A stretch of 64,000 nt of DNA from Thalassobaculum litoreum DSM 18839 (GCF_900102465.1 NZ_FNBW01000019.1:32065-96064), one strand, 5' to 3'. Counted from the first letter of the stretch, positions 55,206 through 63,983 are shown. The notes: generated by a model not told the origin, from the letters alone. Numbers and translations: made by a program.

Positions 55206-56522
55206 ATGCAAACCAACTTCACCCTGGCCCAACTCGCCGATCCGGAGATCTCCGTCGCCAACGAGATCCTGCGCAAATGCGTGCATTGCGGGTTCTGCAC
55301 GGCGACCTGCCCGACCTATGTCCTGTTGGGCGACGAGCTCGACAGCCCGCGCGGCCGGATTTACCTGATCAAGGACATGCTGGAGAACGACCGGCCCGCC
55401 GGCGAGCAGGAGGTCAAGCATATCGACCGCTGCCTGTCCTGCCTGTCCTGCATGACCACCTGCCCCTCCGGCGTGCATTACATGCACCTGGTCGACCACG
55501 CCCGCACCCATATCGAGCGCACCTATACCCGCGCGCCGCTCGACCGCTGGATGCGCGCCCTGCTGGCCAACCTGATCCCCTATCCGAACCGGTTCCGCGT
55601 CGCGCTGGCCGGGGCCTGGTTCGCCCGGCCCTTCGCGCCGCTGGCCGGCAACCTGTTCGGCGGGCGGCTGCGGGCGATGCTGGAGCTGGCGCCCAAGGCG
55701 ATCCCTCCGCGCTCGGCGATGGACAGGCCGGGGGTGTTTCCGGCCCAGGGCGAGCGGCGGGGCCGGGTAGCCCTGCTGCTCGGCTGCGCCCAGCGGGTGC
55801 TGGAGCCGGAGATCAACGACGCCACCATCCGCCTGCTGACCCGCCACGGGGTGGAGGTCGTGGTGCCGCCGAGTGCGGGCTGCTGCGGCTCGCTGACCCA
55901 TCACATGGGCCGCGAGGACGAAGCCCATGCCAGCGTGACGGCCAATGTGGACGCCTGGTGGGCCGAGACCGCCGACGGTGGCGGGGACGGGCTGGACGCG
56001 GTGGTGATCAACGCCTCGGGCTGCGGCACCACGGTGAAGGATTACGGCTTCATGCTGCGCGAGGACGCGGGCTATGCCGACAAGGCGGCGGCGATCTCGG
56101 CGATGACGCGGGACGTGACCGAGTATCTGGCGGAGCTGGACCTGCCGGCGGGCGCGCCGTCCGATCTGACCGTGGCGTATCACTCGGCCTGCTCGATGCA
56201 GCACGGCCAGAAGATCAAGACCCTGCCCGCCGAGCTGCTGACCCGGGCCGGGTTCGCGGTGAAGGGGGTGCCGGAGGGGCATCTGTGCTGCGGGTCGGCG
56301 GGTACCTACAACATGATGCAGCCGCAGATCGCCCGGACGCTGCGCGACCGCAAGGTGGCGAATATCGAGAGCACCCGGCCGGACGTGATCGCGACCGGCA
56401 ATATCGGCTGCATGACCCAGATCGGCGGCGGCACCGCGATCCCGGTGGTGCACACGGTGCAGCTGCTGGACTGGGCGACGGGCGGGCCGGTACCGCCGGC
56501 GATGCGGGAGAAGGCGGTTTGA
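55206..56522 (+). CDS. glcF: Glycolate oxidase iron-sulfur subunit GlcF
   Basis: 438 residues. Carries two 4Fe-4S clusters: 'CVHCGFCTATCPTYVLLGDE' and 'CLSCLSCMTTCPSGVHYMHL'. The C-terminal half has the two CCG-type Cys-rich motifs ('SAGCCGSLTHHMG' and 'HLCCGSAGTYNMMQP') and 'YHSACSMQHGQKIKTLP'. It transfers electrons from GlcDE to the membrane quinone pool. ATG 55206 directly abuts the stop of the inserted gene. A palindromic repeat (copy C) follows. Confidence 0.95.
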   Translation: MQTNFTLAQLADPEISVANEILRKCVHCGFCTATCPTYVLLGDELDSPRGRIYLIKDMLENDRPAGEQEVKHIDRCLSCLSCMTTCPSGVHYMHLVDHARTHIERTYTRAPLDRWMRALLANLIPYPNRFRVALAGAWFARPFAPLAGNLFGGRLRAMLELAPKAIPPRSAMDRPGVFPAQGERRGRVALLLGCAQRVLEPEINDATIRLLTRHGVEVVVPPSAGCCGSLTHHMGREDEAHASVTANVDAWWAETADGGGDGLDAVVINASGCGTTVKDYGFMLREDAGYADKAAAISAMTRDVTEYLAELDLPAGAPSDLTVAYHSACSMQHGQKIKTLPAELLTRAGFAVKGVPEGHLCCGSAGTYNMMQPQIARTLRDRKVANIESTRPDVIATGNIGCMTQIGGGTAIPVVHTVQLLDWATGGPVPPAMREKAV

Positions 56523-56528
56523 CGTGCT

Positions 56529-56645
56529 CCCGTCATCCCGGCGGCCTCCGGACCTGATCCGGAGGGCGGCCGGGACCCAGCTCTGTCAATTGCCTCGGGG
56601 TCCCGGCCGACCCCCGGGTCGAGCCCGGGTCTCGCCGGGATGACG
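56529..56645. repeat. Dispersed palindromic repeat element, copy C (after glcF)
   Basis: One complete unit: 'cccgtcatcccggcggcc' at the left edge and 'gccgggatgacgag' at the right, with 'ggccgggacccagc' and 'ggggtcccggccgacc' facing each other in the middle. Two inner hairpins differ: CCGGACCTGATCCGG and CGGGTCGAGCCCGG. Same family as the copies at 41244 and 53042. It lies between convergent glcF and lipB. Confidence 0.9.
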
Positions 56646-56688
56646 AGATTGCAGTGCGTGGGAAGATAGCGGCTCCCGTAGCCGCCCC

Positions 56689-57399
56689 TTATCCCCGCAG
56701 CGCCATCTCTCCGCCGTCGCCGAACACCTCCTCGAAGGCGCCCTTGAGCGCCGCGTCGACCTCGGTCATGCCGACGAGCACGCCGAGGTCGACCAGGCTG
56801 GTCACCCCGTGGCCGGCGATGCCGCAGGGTACGATGCCGTCGAAATGGGACAGGTCCGGCTCGACGTTCAGCGCGATGCCGTGGAACGTGACCCAGCGTC
56901 GGACCCGCACGCCGATGGCGGCCACCTTGTCCTCGCGCAGGGGCTCGCCCCGGTCGGTGCGGCGCACCCAGATGCCGACTCGGCCGTCGCGCCGCTCGCC
57001 CGCCACACCGAGCCGGTCGAGCGTCCGGATCAGCCATTCCTCCAGCGCATGCACATAGGCCCGCACATCCTGGCGGCGGCGCTTCAGGTCGAGCATGACA
57101 TAGGCCACCCGCTGGCCCGGCCCGTGATAGGTGAACTCGCCGCCGCGCCCGGTGCGGTGGACCGGAAAGCGGTCCGGCTCCAGCAGGTCGGCGGTCTCGG
57201 CACTGGTGCCCGCCGTGTAGAGCGGCGGATGCTCGAGCAGCCAGACGGTCTCCGGTGCCTCGCCCAGATGGATGGCGCCGGCCAGCCGCTCCATCTCGGC
57301 GACGGCGGCCTCGTAACCCACCAGCGCGTCGTCGTGGCGCCAGTCCACGGCACTCCGGAACACGCTGTCGGCCTGGTCGGAGAGAGGGGCGAGTGACAT
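56689..57399 (-). CDS. lipB: Octanoyl-ACP:protein N-octanoyltransferase LipB
   Basis: 236 residues. Moves the octanoyl group from acyl carrier protein to lipoyl domains, via a thioester on Cys. Family blocks: '[14 protein letters not shown]', '[17 protein letters not shown]', '[20 protein letters not shown]', '[20 protein letters not shown]', with the catalytic Lys in '[19 protein letters not shown]' and the catalytic Cys in '[14 protein letters not shown]'. It stands alone on the minus strand next to the tRNA-Leu gene. Confidence 0.96.
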   Translation of the reverse strand: MSLAPLSDQADSVFRSAVDWRHDDALVGYEAAVAEMERLAGAIHLGEAPETVWLLEHPPLYTAGTSAETADLLEPDRFPVHRTGRGGEFTYHGPGQRVAYVMLDLKRRRQDVRAYVHALEEWLIRTLDRLGVAGERRDGRVGIWVRRTDRGEPLREDKVAAIGVRVRRWVTFHGIALNVEPDLSHFDGIVPCGIAGHGVTSLVDLGVLVGMTEVDAALKGAFEEVFGDGGEMALRG

Positions 57400-57446
57400 A
57401 TATCGGTGTCCGTTTCCGGTTCCGTGCTACAACCCGCGATCTCAGC

Positions 57447-57475
57447 TTGATTGGGCGGGCGGCTTTTGCTAATCC
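57447..57475 (+). promoter_or_regulatory. Promoter of tRNA-Leu
   Basis: TTGATT (57447-57452), a 17-base spacer, then TAATCC (57470-57475), 40 bases before the tRNA 5' end. Reasonable sigma-70 elements with ideal spacing. Confidence 0.6.
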
Positions 57476-59121
57476 CTCACCCTCGCTGCGGGCCGGGGCT
57501 CGTAGCCAAGATAGTGCGGTCGTGGCGGAATTGGTAGACGCGCAGCGTTGAGGTCGCTGTCCGGTAACACGGGTGGAAGTTCGAGTCTTCTCGACCGCAC
57601 CATCTTCTTTTTTTGGCCATTGAGGCCCGCTAACACCTTGAAGGGTAAGGTGGTTTCGGGCGTTCGATAACCCTGATTCCGGACATAGCGGAGATGGGTG
57701 TCGAAAGCCATTCTGAGGACCGCGCGGCGGTGCTCGAACTGGCTGGAGGCCCAGAGTTTCTGAGGGTTTTCGAGGAAGTCGAAGGCCGTTCGATAAACCT
57801 TGTCGAACTTGGCCGCCGGTTTGGTCGTTCCGGCGATTTTCTCACGGATCGCCACTTTGTCTTTCTCCATAGCGGCGAGGCGCTTTTCGTAGCTCGCGAC
57901 CAGAGGCGCTTCGGCTTCGAGGATTCGATCCATCAGGCGCTCTGAGGCCGTCTCCAGCTTTCTCAGCTCGGCCTTGAGCACCCCCACGGAAGCAGTCTGC
58001 ACGCCGTGGAGCTGGTCCCACATGTCCCGGAACATCGCCTTGGCGAGAACCACCATGCCCGGTGCGGGCTTGATCGTGGCGAGAATCTCCACGAACTGCC
58101 CTTCGATCACATCGCGGCGGATAGACTTGCGATAGTCGGGGCAGCCCTTTGTGTCGCAGAGATAATAAGGATGATGCCTGACCGCGCCTTTTGACCATGC
58201 CGCCGTGTAGGGCTCCCCGCACGCATCGCAGGACACAAAGCCGCGCAACGGGAAGTCCTCTCGGATATCGGCCCGCTTCGGTGCCTTGGCGCGGCCTTCG
58301 AGGCGATCCTGAATGCGCTGGAACGTGGCGTAGTCGATCAGTGCCTCGTGCCGACCCTGCTGCATGTGGATGCCCCAATTGGGGATGTCGACATATCCGG
58401 CGTAGAGCGGATGAGTGAGCAGGTCCCTGACGCGGGAAAAATGGATGAACCCCGGCTTGCCCTTGGGGAACAGCGGGTTGTGGTCGAGGAAGTCCTTTAC
58501 CTCGCTCTGTGTCTCGAAGCGGCCCGAGGCGAAGCCTTCCAGCGCTTCCGTCACAACACTCGCGACCGGCTCCGTGCGGACCAGAAGCTTGTTATGGCCG
58601 CTGACCTTCTCGAAGTGGTAACCGGGTACGGGTTGGAACACCCAATAGCCGTTCTTGGCGCGGCCCCACATCCGGTTCTTGGTCTGCTCGCCGTTCTTCT
58701 GGCGCTGGTGTTGGGCGACGCTGGCCAGCAGGTTCTCGATGAGGGTGCTGTCGGAGTCCTCGCCGAACCGGACGGATGGCGACATCAGCACGCCGCCCGC
58801 CTCCAGAATGGCGCGGCGCAGCGCACGATAGGCCTCGATATCGCGGGCGAGCCGGGACAGGTCGTCGATGACCACCGCATGGGTGCGGTCGGGAACCTCG
58901 TGCAGAAAAATTAACAAATCCCGCATGCCGGGACGGTCGGCATGCTTGCCGGAAATATCATCGACGAACACGCGGGCAACGCTCATGCCCCGGTTCTTGG
59001 CGAACTCCCGGCATCGGGTTTCCTGGCTCGCGAGCCCGTCGCCCTCGGTAATCTGGGAGTGATCGCTCACCCGGCCATAGATCACCGCCTTTTTGGGGAT
59101 GGTTTCGGTATCAATGTCCAT
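57469..59121 (-). CDS. Large serine recombinase (integrase of the element)
   Basis: 550 residues. N-terminal resolvase domain with the catalytic serine in 'VIYGRVSDHSQ' and conserved Arg in 'VIDDLSRLARDIEAYR'. The recombinase domain has 'GYWVFQPVPGYHFEKV', 'THPLYAGYVDIPNWGI' and 'HEALIDYATFQRIQDRLEGR'. A zinc ribbon follows ('CDACGEPYTAAWSKG' to 'YLCDTKGC'), then a coiled coil at about 385-430. Residues 507-550 are encoded by the antisense of tRNA-Leu and the flank beyond it, so the natural C-terminus in the uninserted element must differ. The start overlaps the previous stop (TAATG). Confidence 0.93.
   Translation of the reverse strand: MDIDTETIPKKAVIYGRVSDHSQITEGDGLASQETRCREFAKNRGMSVARVFVDDISGKHADRPGMRDLLIFLHEVPDRTHAVVIDDLSRLARDIEAYRALRRAILEAGGVLMSPSVRFGEDSDSTLIENLLASVAQHQRQKNGEQTKNRMWGRAKNGYWVFQPVPGYHFEKVSGHNKLLVRTEPVASVVTEALEGFASGRFETQSEVKDFLDHNPLFPKGKPGFIHFSRVRDLLTHPLYAGYVDIPNWGIHMQQGRHEALIDYATFQRIQDRLEGRAKAPKRADIREDFPLRGFVSCDACGEPYTAAWSKGAVRHHPYYLCDTKGCPDYRKSIRRDVIEGQFVEILATIKPAPGMVVLAKAMFRDMWDQLHGVQTASVGVLKAELRKLETASERLMDRILEAEAPLVASYEKRLAAMEKDKVAIREKIAGTTKPAAKFDKVYRTAFDFLENPQKLWASSQFEHRRAVLRMAFDTHLRYVRNQGYRTPETTLPFKVLAGLNGQKKKMVRSRRLELPPVLPDSDLNAARLPIPPRPHYLGYEPRPAARVRD
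57516..57602 (+). tRNA. tRNA-Leu(GAG), CCA encoded
   Basis: The 87-base sequence folds as a class II tRNA. The acceptor stem GCGGTCG pairs with CGACCGC, followed by discriminator A and CCA at 57600-57602. D-arm 'GGCGGAATTGGTAGACGCG'. The anticodon stem is CAGCG/CGCTG with loop TTGAGGT, giving anticodon GAG. A long variable arm is present, and the T-arm has 'TTCGAGTC'. Its 3' end is the attachment site of the adjacent element. Confidence 0.95.
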
Positions 59122-59492
59122 TAGCGACTCCCTTCCGCCGTCTCGGCATCGGCCTGCCGTACGGCATTCTCAAAATTCGACTTAAAATTCCTATCTTCCG
59201 ATTCTACTCCATCCGCTTCCGGAATTGGCAGCGACGAGCGGGTTCTTGGCTCTTGTCCACAGCTTTCCGCTTCATTCCCTTCGGCCTCGAATTCGAGCCG
59301 AATGCCGAGCAACATGGCCTGGAGCAAGATGGTCCAGACTGTCTCGATATATTCGCGCTCCTCATCCGCGCTCAGGCCGAGCTCCGCAGTCTCGGCGCGG
59401 TATTTTTCGGTGTCGAGCCGGATGGCGGGCTGACAACCCGAGGAAGCCTTGTCGGCGGCGTGTCTCCTGTCTGTCTTGGTCTCTGCGGTCAT
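59121..59492 (-). CDS. Small acidic element protein of unknown function
   Basis: 123 residues; GAGGAAAAC is a good ribosome-binding site. The centre is helical and acidic ('ETAELGLSADEEREYIETVW', 'TILLQAMLLGIRLEFEAEG'). The C-terminal third is charged and probably disordered. Its stop overlaps the recombinase start (TAATG), so the two are translated together. It could be an accessory or directionality protein by position, but nothing in the sequence proves this. Confidence 0.65.
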   Translation of the reverse strand: MTAETKTDRRHAADKASSGCQPAIRLDTEKYRAETAELGLSADEEREYIETVWTILLQAMLLGIRLEFEAEGNEAESCGQEPRTRSSLPIPEADGVESEDRNFKSNFENAVRQADAETAEGSR

Positions 59493-59623
59493 GTCGTTTT
59501 CCTCTTAGTTCGCCGTCATTCTCTCGCCTCCATCCGTGTTTACGCATTGAGAACATAGTAGGAACATTATTCTATTATTGTGCAATTCTCAACGCGATCA
59601 CACGGATGTATGCAGGCGAGGCG

Positions 59624-60055
59624 TCAAACCTCCGGCGTGCGGCCCGGGGTCGGCGCGGTGCTCCGCTCTGGTGCCTTGGCATGGGCGAGGGCTTGGTCCC
59701 GCTGCGCTGCCAGGCCCTGCGGGTGCTGATTCTGGGGCTGGGGTTCGCTCCGGGCCGTGTCCGGCTGCATCGGCAGCTCGGATTGCCTATCTTGAGTTCT
59801 CTGCTGGTCCTTGAAGAACTCGTGCCATTTGCCGACTTCGCGGTGGGCCTCCAGCATGATTGCCTGAACTTTCAGGACATCCGAGCCGCTGAACGACCGG
59901 GACACGCCGTATTCCCCCGATTGCTGGTCCTGATAGGTCCGGCCGACCTCGACCGAGACGAAGGGGCCGTTCTTGCCCTCCTGCTGCCAGAGCTTGGCGA
60001 AGACAGCGCCATCGCGCAGGGTCTGGAGAGGGCCTTGGTTCTGGTTTTCGGACAT
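59624..60055 (-). CDS. Element protein of unknown function with C-terminal disordered tail
   Basis: 143 residues from ATG 60055 (AAAAGGAGACG upstream). The first ~85 residues look folded and beta-rich: 'LQTLRDGAVFAKLWQQEGKN', 'FVSVEVGRTYQDQQSGEYGV', 'SGSDVLKVQAIMLEAHREV'. The tail is Gln/Pro/Ala-rich. I have seen this kind of small protein next to TraG and relaxase genes in alphaproteobacterial elements, but no function is known to me. Confidence 0.65.
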   Translation of the reverse strand: MSENQNQGPLQTLRDGAVFAKLWQQEGKNGPFVSVEVGRTYQDQQSGEYGVSRSFSGSDVLKVQAIMLEAHREVGKWHEFFKDQQRTQDRQSELPMQPDTARSEPQPQNQHPQGLAAQRDQALAHAKAPERSTAPTPGRTPEV

Positions 60056-60084
60056 GATCGTCTCCTTTTCTGGTTGAGGGGCGG

Positions 60085-60468
60085 TCACAGCGACGGCCCG
60101 GAGAAGTCTCTGGTGAGGGTGCGGTCCTGTTCGGGAGCAGGTTCGCGGCCCGCATCCATGGTCTCGGCTCGCGCGAAGGCGGCGCTGCGCTCCGCCGTCA
60201 ACCAGCCGTCGCGGTCGGCACGACCCCGCATGTGCGGCGGCGGCTTCAGGGCGGGTTCCGGCTTATCCTGGCGGGCGGCGGGCTTGGAGAATTCGCGCAC
60301 GGGCCCATCGGACTCACCGCGGCGCTGGCTTTCGGTCTTTTCCAGATCGTCCAGTTGCCGCGCGATCATCGGATCGCGGCTGCGGTCGAACGCGGTGTGC
60401 ACCTGCGGGGTCCGGTTCATCACCTCGGCGTTGAGCCAGGGCCCCTTGATATCGCGGGCATGGCTCAT
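60085..60468 (-). CDS. Charged element protein of unknown function
   Basis: 127 residues from ATG 60468, overlapping the upstream gene stop by 4 bases. Rich in Arg, Asp and Pro with little hydrophobic core ('RSRDPMIARQLDDLEKTESQ', 'GWLTAERSAAFARAETMDAG'), so probably largely disordered. No motif recognised. Kept as real because of the coupled start and the operon setting. Confidence 0.55.
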   Translation of the reverse strand: MSHARDIKGPWLNAEVMNRTPQVHTAFDRSRDPMIARQLDDLEKTESQRRGESDGPVREFSKPAARQDKPEPALKPPPHMRGRADRDGWLTAERSAAFARAETMDAGREPAPEQDRTLTRDFSGPSL

Positions 60469-60737
60469 CGGATGGCCTCCCGCGCATCGATCCACGCGAG
60501 GATCGGGCAGCCGTCGAGTGTTCCGAAGGCCGGGGTGATGACGCCCCGGCTGCCGAGATAGGTGCAGTCGAAGAACAGGCTGGGATGGGCTCGGCCCTCA
60601 TAGTAGCTGTAGGAGAGCCGAAGGTGCGGACCGACCGGGCTGATCAGGAGAAGGGCGATCAGAACCAGCGGCCAGCGGCGCAGCAGGGTGACTAGCGAGC
60701 GGGCCGCAACGGCGCCGAGGGTCAGAGCGGTTCTCAT
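60465..60737 (-). CDS. Small inner-membrane protein of the transfer operon
   Basis: 90 residues from ATG 60737, which overlaps the TraG-like stop (ATGA). One hydrophobic helix at about 21-40 ('LLRRWPLVLIALLLISPVG') follows a basic N-terminus. The remainder ('LRLSYSYYEGRAHPSLFFDC', 'TYLGSRGVITPAFGTLDGCP') is probably periplasmic, with two Cys. Position suggests a conjugation accessory protein; the function is unknown. Confidence 0.65.
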   Translation of the reverse strand: MRTALTLGAVAARSLVTLLRRWPLVLIALLLISPVGPHLRLSYSYYEGRAHPSLFFDCTYLGSRGVITPAFGTLDGCPILAWIDAREAIR

Positions 60738-62569
60738 GACACCCTCCCGCCGCCCAGAGCCCAGCCGAGCCACGATAGCAGGGAGCGGGCATACGGCTTG
60801 ATGTTCAGGCGCACCCGCTTCAGGTAGCGCTTGCCGTAGAACGGCGACGGGTCGAGCTGCTTCCGCCACGGCGCGATCTCGGCGATGCTCGGCAAATCCA
60901 CCATCATCGGCTTGTTGTTGCCGATCATCAGGATGCCTTTCTCAAGGCGCCGGATTTCCTCGGTGCCCAGCAGGGGCTTGCCGTCCTCCTGGAGGCCGTA
61001 ACCATCCATCTTGAACATGCCGGTGGCGGCGTTGCTGTTGTTGGAGCGCGCGATCACGCTCTCATGGCCCAGCATGCGCTCGATCATCGAGAGCGTTTCC
61101 GGGTTGCGCTGCCCCGGCATGAACAGCTTGACCTGCGCCTCCGACAGCAGGGTCTCCAGTGCGGCCTTTCCGTGCTTCTTGGCGAAGGCCGGGAAATTCT
61201 GGAAAATAAATATTGGAATAACAGAATATGCACGGAGTGTGGTAAGATCGACCTCGATGCCCTGCCAGGGCAAGTTTCCGGCCTCGTCAACCAAAAGGAA
61301 AACCTTGCGGGCCTTGTTCTCGTGGCGGCGCAGTTCCACGCGCGCGCACCAGTTCAGCACGGTTAGAACCTCGCTATGGGCAGCCATCTTGTTCGGATCG
61401 AGCATCACCGCGACTGTCGTGATGCCCTTGTCCTTCAACTCGGAGAAACGGAAGCTGCATGTGCTGGTGAGCTTGTTGGCGCGGGTGGTGATGTCGAACT
61501 TGCCCAGCGCCGATATCCGCGCGCTCGACAACATGCTGTCGGCGAGCTTGCCGTCCGGCTGCTCCATGATGTCGGCGATGCCAGACGCCAGCGCACGCAG
61601 GAACTCGGTGAAATTGGCGACGTCCGCCGGGTCGTGCAGATGCGCCCAGGGGGATTGATCGATCGGCATGCGCGCGACGGACGCCACGCCGTCCTCTTCG
61701 ACCTCCAGGCGGCCCGCCGCCCATTGCGCATGCCTGAGCAGGCTTTGCTTGTCATTCAGCATCTGTAGGCATTTGCCGAGGGTGGCGTTCTCGCCCTCGA
61801 CCAGCACCACCATCAGGATCACGAAGCCGATGAGGCGACGACTGTTGTCCTTCCAGAAACTCCCGTTGCTGACATCCGATTGCCCGGTGTCATCGGGATC
61901 GAGATTGCAGGACAGCTCCTCGATCAGATCGGTGATCTCTTCGAGACCGCCCTTGAGGAAGAATGTCTCGCTGACCAGCACCAGTGGATTGTAGGTGTCA
62001 CTCTCCTGGCCGATCTCTTTCTGGTAGGTGCCGCCCAGATTGATGATCCGCAGCCGCTCACCCCGCTTGCGCAGAGCCTTGGCAACCTGCGGGGTGATAT
62101 CCGACTTGAAGTCGTAGAAAACCTTGGAATGGCCCTTGAGGGACATGATCGTGGGGATGGTGAATTTGGTGGTCTTGCCCGATCCGCTCGGCCCGATCAC
62201 GTAGGCGGACGCCTCGATATCCGGGAACACGGGCGTACCCTTGAAGACCCCGAACAGTGGCCCCCAACAGTGCGGGATCAGATCACGCCGCACCTCGCGC
62301 AAAGACTTGGCGAAGGCGGAGGTGCCCTTGCGGCCCGTCGGGGTACGGGCGTTGATGTAGCCGCACAGATCGGCGGCCAACGTCAGGCAGCCGGATAACA
62401 GGGCGAGGGCCGACACGCCCATCCCAGCAGCGGCGAGAGCAGGCAGGGGGTTGATCTCGCCGCCCACCATCAGCGGCCCGCCAACTTCGCGCCAGGCCAT
62501 GTATGACACCCCGCCGATCACCAACGCAGGCAGGATGCGGCCAGTCGGCTTTTTGGCTTGCTCTGTCAT
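60734..62569 (-). CDS. Type IV coupling protein (VirD4/TraG family ATPase)
   Basis: 611 residues. Links the relaxosome to the conjugative type IV secretion channel. Two N-terminal TM segments at about 12-26 and 43-70. Walker A at about 126-134 ('VIGPSGSGKTTKFTIPT'), 'FYDFKSDITPQVAKALRKRG' and 'TYNPLV' as in TraG proteins. Walker B is 'KVFLLVDEAGNLPWQGIEVD'. 'LFMPGQRNPETLSMIERMLG' is also typical. No other type IV secretion genes are in the window, so the element may be mobilizable or the rest lies further right. Confidence 0.93.
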   Translation of the reverse strand: MTEQAKKPTGRILPALVIGGVSYMAWREVGGPLMVGGEINPLPALAAAGMGVSALALLSGCLTLAADLCGYINARTPTGRKGTSAFAKSLREVRRDLIPHCWGPLFGVFKGTPVFPDIEASAYVIGPSGSGKTTKFTIPTIMSLKGHSKVFYDFKSDITPQVAKALRKRGERLRIINLGGTYQKEIGQESDTYNPLVLVSETFFLKGGLEEITDLIEELSCNLDPDDTGQSDVSNGSFWKDNSRRLIGFVILMVVLVEGENATLGKCLQMLNDKQSLLRHAQWAAGRLEVEEDGVASVARMPIDQSPWAHLHDPADVANFTEFLRALASGIADIMEQPDGKLADSMLSSARISALGKFDITTRANKLTSTCSFRFSELKDKGITTVAVMLDPNKMAAHSEVLTVLNWCARVELRRHENKARKVFLLVDEAGNLPWQGIEVDLTTLRAYSVIPIFIFQNFPAFAKKHGKAALETLLSEAQVKLFMPGQRNPETLSMIERMLGHESVIARSNNSNAATGMFKMDGYGLQEDGKPLLGTEEIRRLEKGILMIGNNKPMMVDLPSIAEIAPWRKQLDPSPFYGKRYLKRVRLNIKPYARSLLSWLGWALGGGRVS

Positions 62570-62574
62570 CGCGG

Positions 62575-63471
62575 TTACTCGCTGCCGGACGGGCGAAGGC
62601 GGTAGACAGCGACGCGGCTCGCGCCCGCTTCCTCGAAATAAGCGCTCCAGAACGCGGCCAGTTCGTCTTCGGTGCAGTGCGGGCCGTAGTCGGTGTGCAG
62701 CACCAGGTAGAAGAAGACCTCCACGCCGCTCATCGCGGCGGGGGCCACGCGGGCGTATTCCGGCTTGTCCTTGAAGCGCTCGAAGGGCGGCAGATCGCCC
62801 TTCACATCACAGAACCGGGCGATTTCCGTGTTCTGGATGCCGTCGCTGATGACCAGCAGCCGCTTGCGCCCGCCCGCATCCCGGAAGCCTGGGGTGCGCG
62901 ATATCGCCTGGAATTGCTCCAGCAGCGGGCTGTCGATCGCCAGCACCTTGCCGCCCGTCTTGGTCTCGGAAAACACGCTGTCGACCACCGGCTGGACAGC
63001 CTCGCCGAAGCGCTTGTCCGCCTCATTGCTGAGGAAGCCCGAGGATGCCGTCTTTTCGATGCCGTTGCGGGCATAGTCGGCTTCAGACCTCGCCGGACCG
63101 CAAATCTCCACCCGGCGCGGGGCCAGATCGCCGACCGTATCGGCTTCGGTCGTGATGACCGAGAAGCGATAATTGAAGGGCAGCGTCTCCCAGGCCTGCG
63201 CCACCGCCGCGCGGATGTCGCGCTCCTGCGACGGCGACCAGCTCATCGAGGCGTCCCACCAGATGGTCGTGCTGCCCTGCGGCGCGGCGCTCTCGTAGCA
63301 ACCCAGGTCATCGGGGCGGATGGTGTCCGCGCCCGAAACGACGGCGTAGCCGACGCCGCCAAGCGTGGTGGTCGCAAGCAGGCCAACAACCAACGGGATG
63401 GTCCATTTGCTTCCCGTGGCAGGGGTGCGGCGGCGCGGACGGGATACATGACGGTTCGCATGACGTTTCAT
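62575..63471 (-). CDS. Membrane-anchored vWA-like (MIDAS) protein of the transfer operon
   Basis: 298 residues. Basic N-terminus, then one TM helix at about 24-46 ('WTIPLVVGLLATTTLGGVGY'). The rest is probably periplasmic. D73-x-S75-x-S77 in 'STTIWWDASMSWSPSQ' fits the metal-ion-dependent adhesion site (DxSxS) of von Willebrand A domains, and 'KRLLVISDGIQNTEIARFC' matches the later vWA strand with its Asp. Four Cys could form disulfides. It is 5 bases before the VirD4-like gene. A role in mating contact is inferred from the domain and position only. Confidence 0.7.
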   Translation of the reverse strand: MKRHANRHVSRPRRRTPATGSKWTIPLVVGLLATTTLGGVGYAVVSGADTIRPDDLGCYESAAPQGSTTIWWDASMSWSPSQERDIRAAVAQAWETLPFNYRFSVITTEADTVGDLAPRRVEICGPARSEADYARNGIEKTASSGFLSNEADKRFGEAVQPVVDSVFSETKTGGKVLAIDSPLLEQFQAISRTPGFRDAGGRKRLLVISDGIQNTEIARFCDVKGDLPPFERFKDKPEYARVAPAAMSGVEVFFYLVLHTDYGPHCTEDELAAFWSAYFEEAGASRVAVYRLRPSGSE

Positions 63472-63983
63472 GACGGGTCCTCCGTATTGGGTTTGTCGTG
63501 AAGGCTTGAGGTGACCAGTGCGCGCGCTTCAGCCGCCGCCGTGACGATCACCGTGCGGCAGGCCTCGATATCCGCGCGGATATCCCGCGCCGGGTCTTCC
63601 GGCGGGCGCCAGTCGACCCGGAACCGGGCACGGATGGCGTCTGCGTCGATGCGCCGGATCGCGGGCGGGTTTTTCCCCGCAATCGAGCGGTAGAGGGCGA
63701 CAAGGTGATCGTGGGCGGCATCGATGGACGCGATGGCGTCCTCGACATCATCCGCGAGGGCGGCCTTGTCGGCTTCGAACTGCGCGATCCGCTCCGCCCG
63801 GCCTTCCATTGTGGAAAGCACGGTCTCCGCCGCCTCATCGATCAGGCCGAGATGATCCTCGGCAACGTCATCGATCTCAGCCAAAGCGTGGGCATGGGCA
63901 TCCTGACGCGCGGCTTCGCTCGCCGTGACGCTGCGCGCATGCGCGCGGTCACGCCCCGGATCGGGATCACCGAAGGCGCTCAT
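63468..63983 (-). CDS. Helical coiled-coil element protein of unknown function
   Basis: 171 residues from ATG 63983; GTG 63992 is also open. Almost wholly helical and Ala/Asp/Glu-rich ('AHALAEIDDVAEDHLGLIDE', 'IAQFEADKAALADDVEDAIA', 'HDHLVALYRSIAGKNPPAIR'). The 4-base overlap with the vWA gene indicates one operon. The bases right of the start could encode the end of a further gene finishing in GGCATGA, but the window ends there. Confidence 0.6.
   Translation of the reverse strand: MSAFGDPDPGRDRAHARSVTASEAARQDAHAHALAEIDDVAEDHLGLIDEAAETVLSTMEGRAERIAQFEADKAALADDVEDAIASIDAAHDHLVALYRSIAGKNPPAIRRIDADAIRARFRVDWRPPEDPARDIRADIEACRTVIVTAAAEARALVTSSLHDKPNTEDPS

Noticed and set aside
60232..60561. 109-codon plus-strand frame in the transfer region
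   Set aside because: Antisense to two coupled minus-strand genes, no ribosome-binding site.
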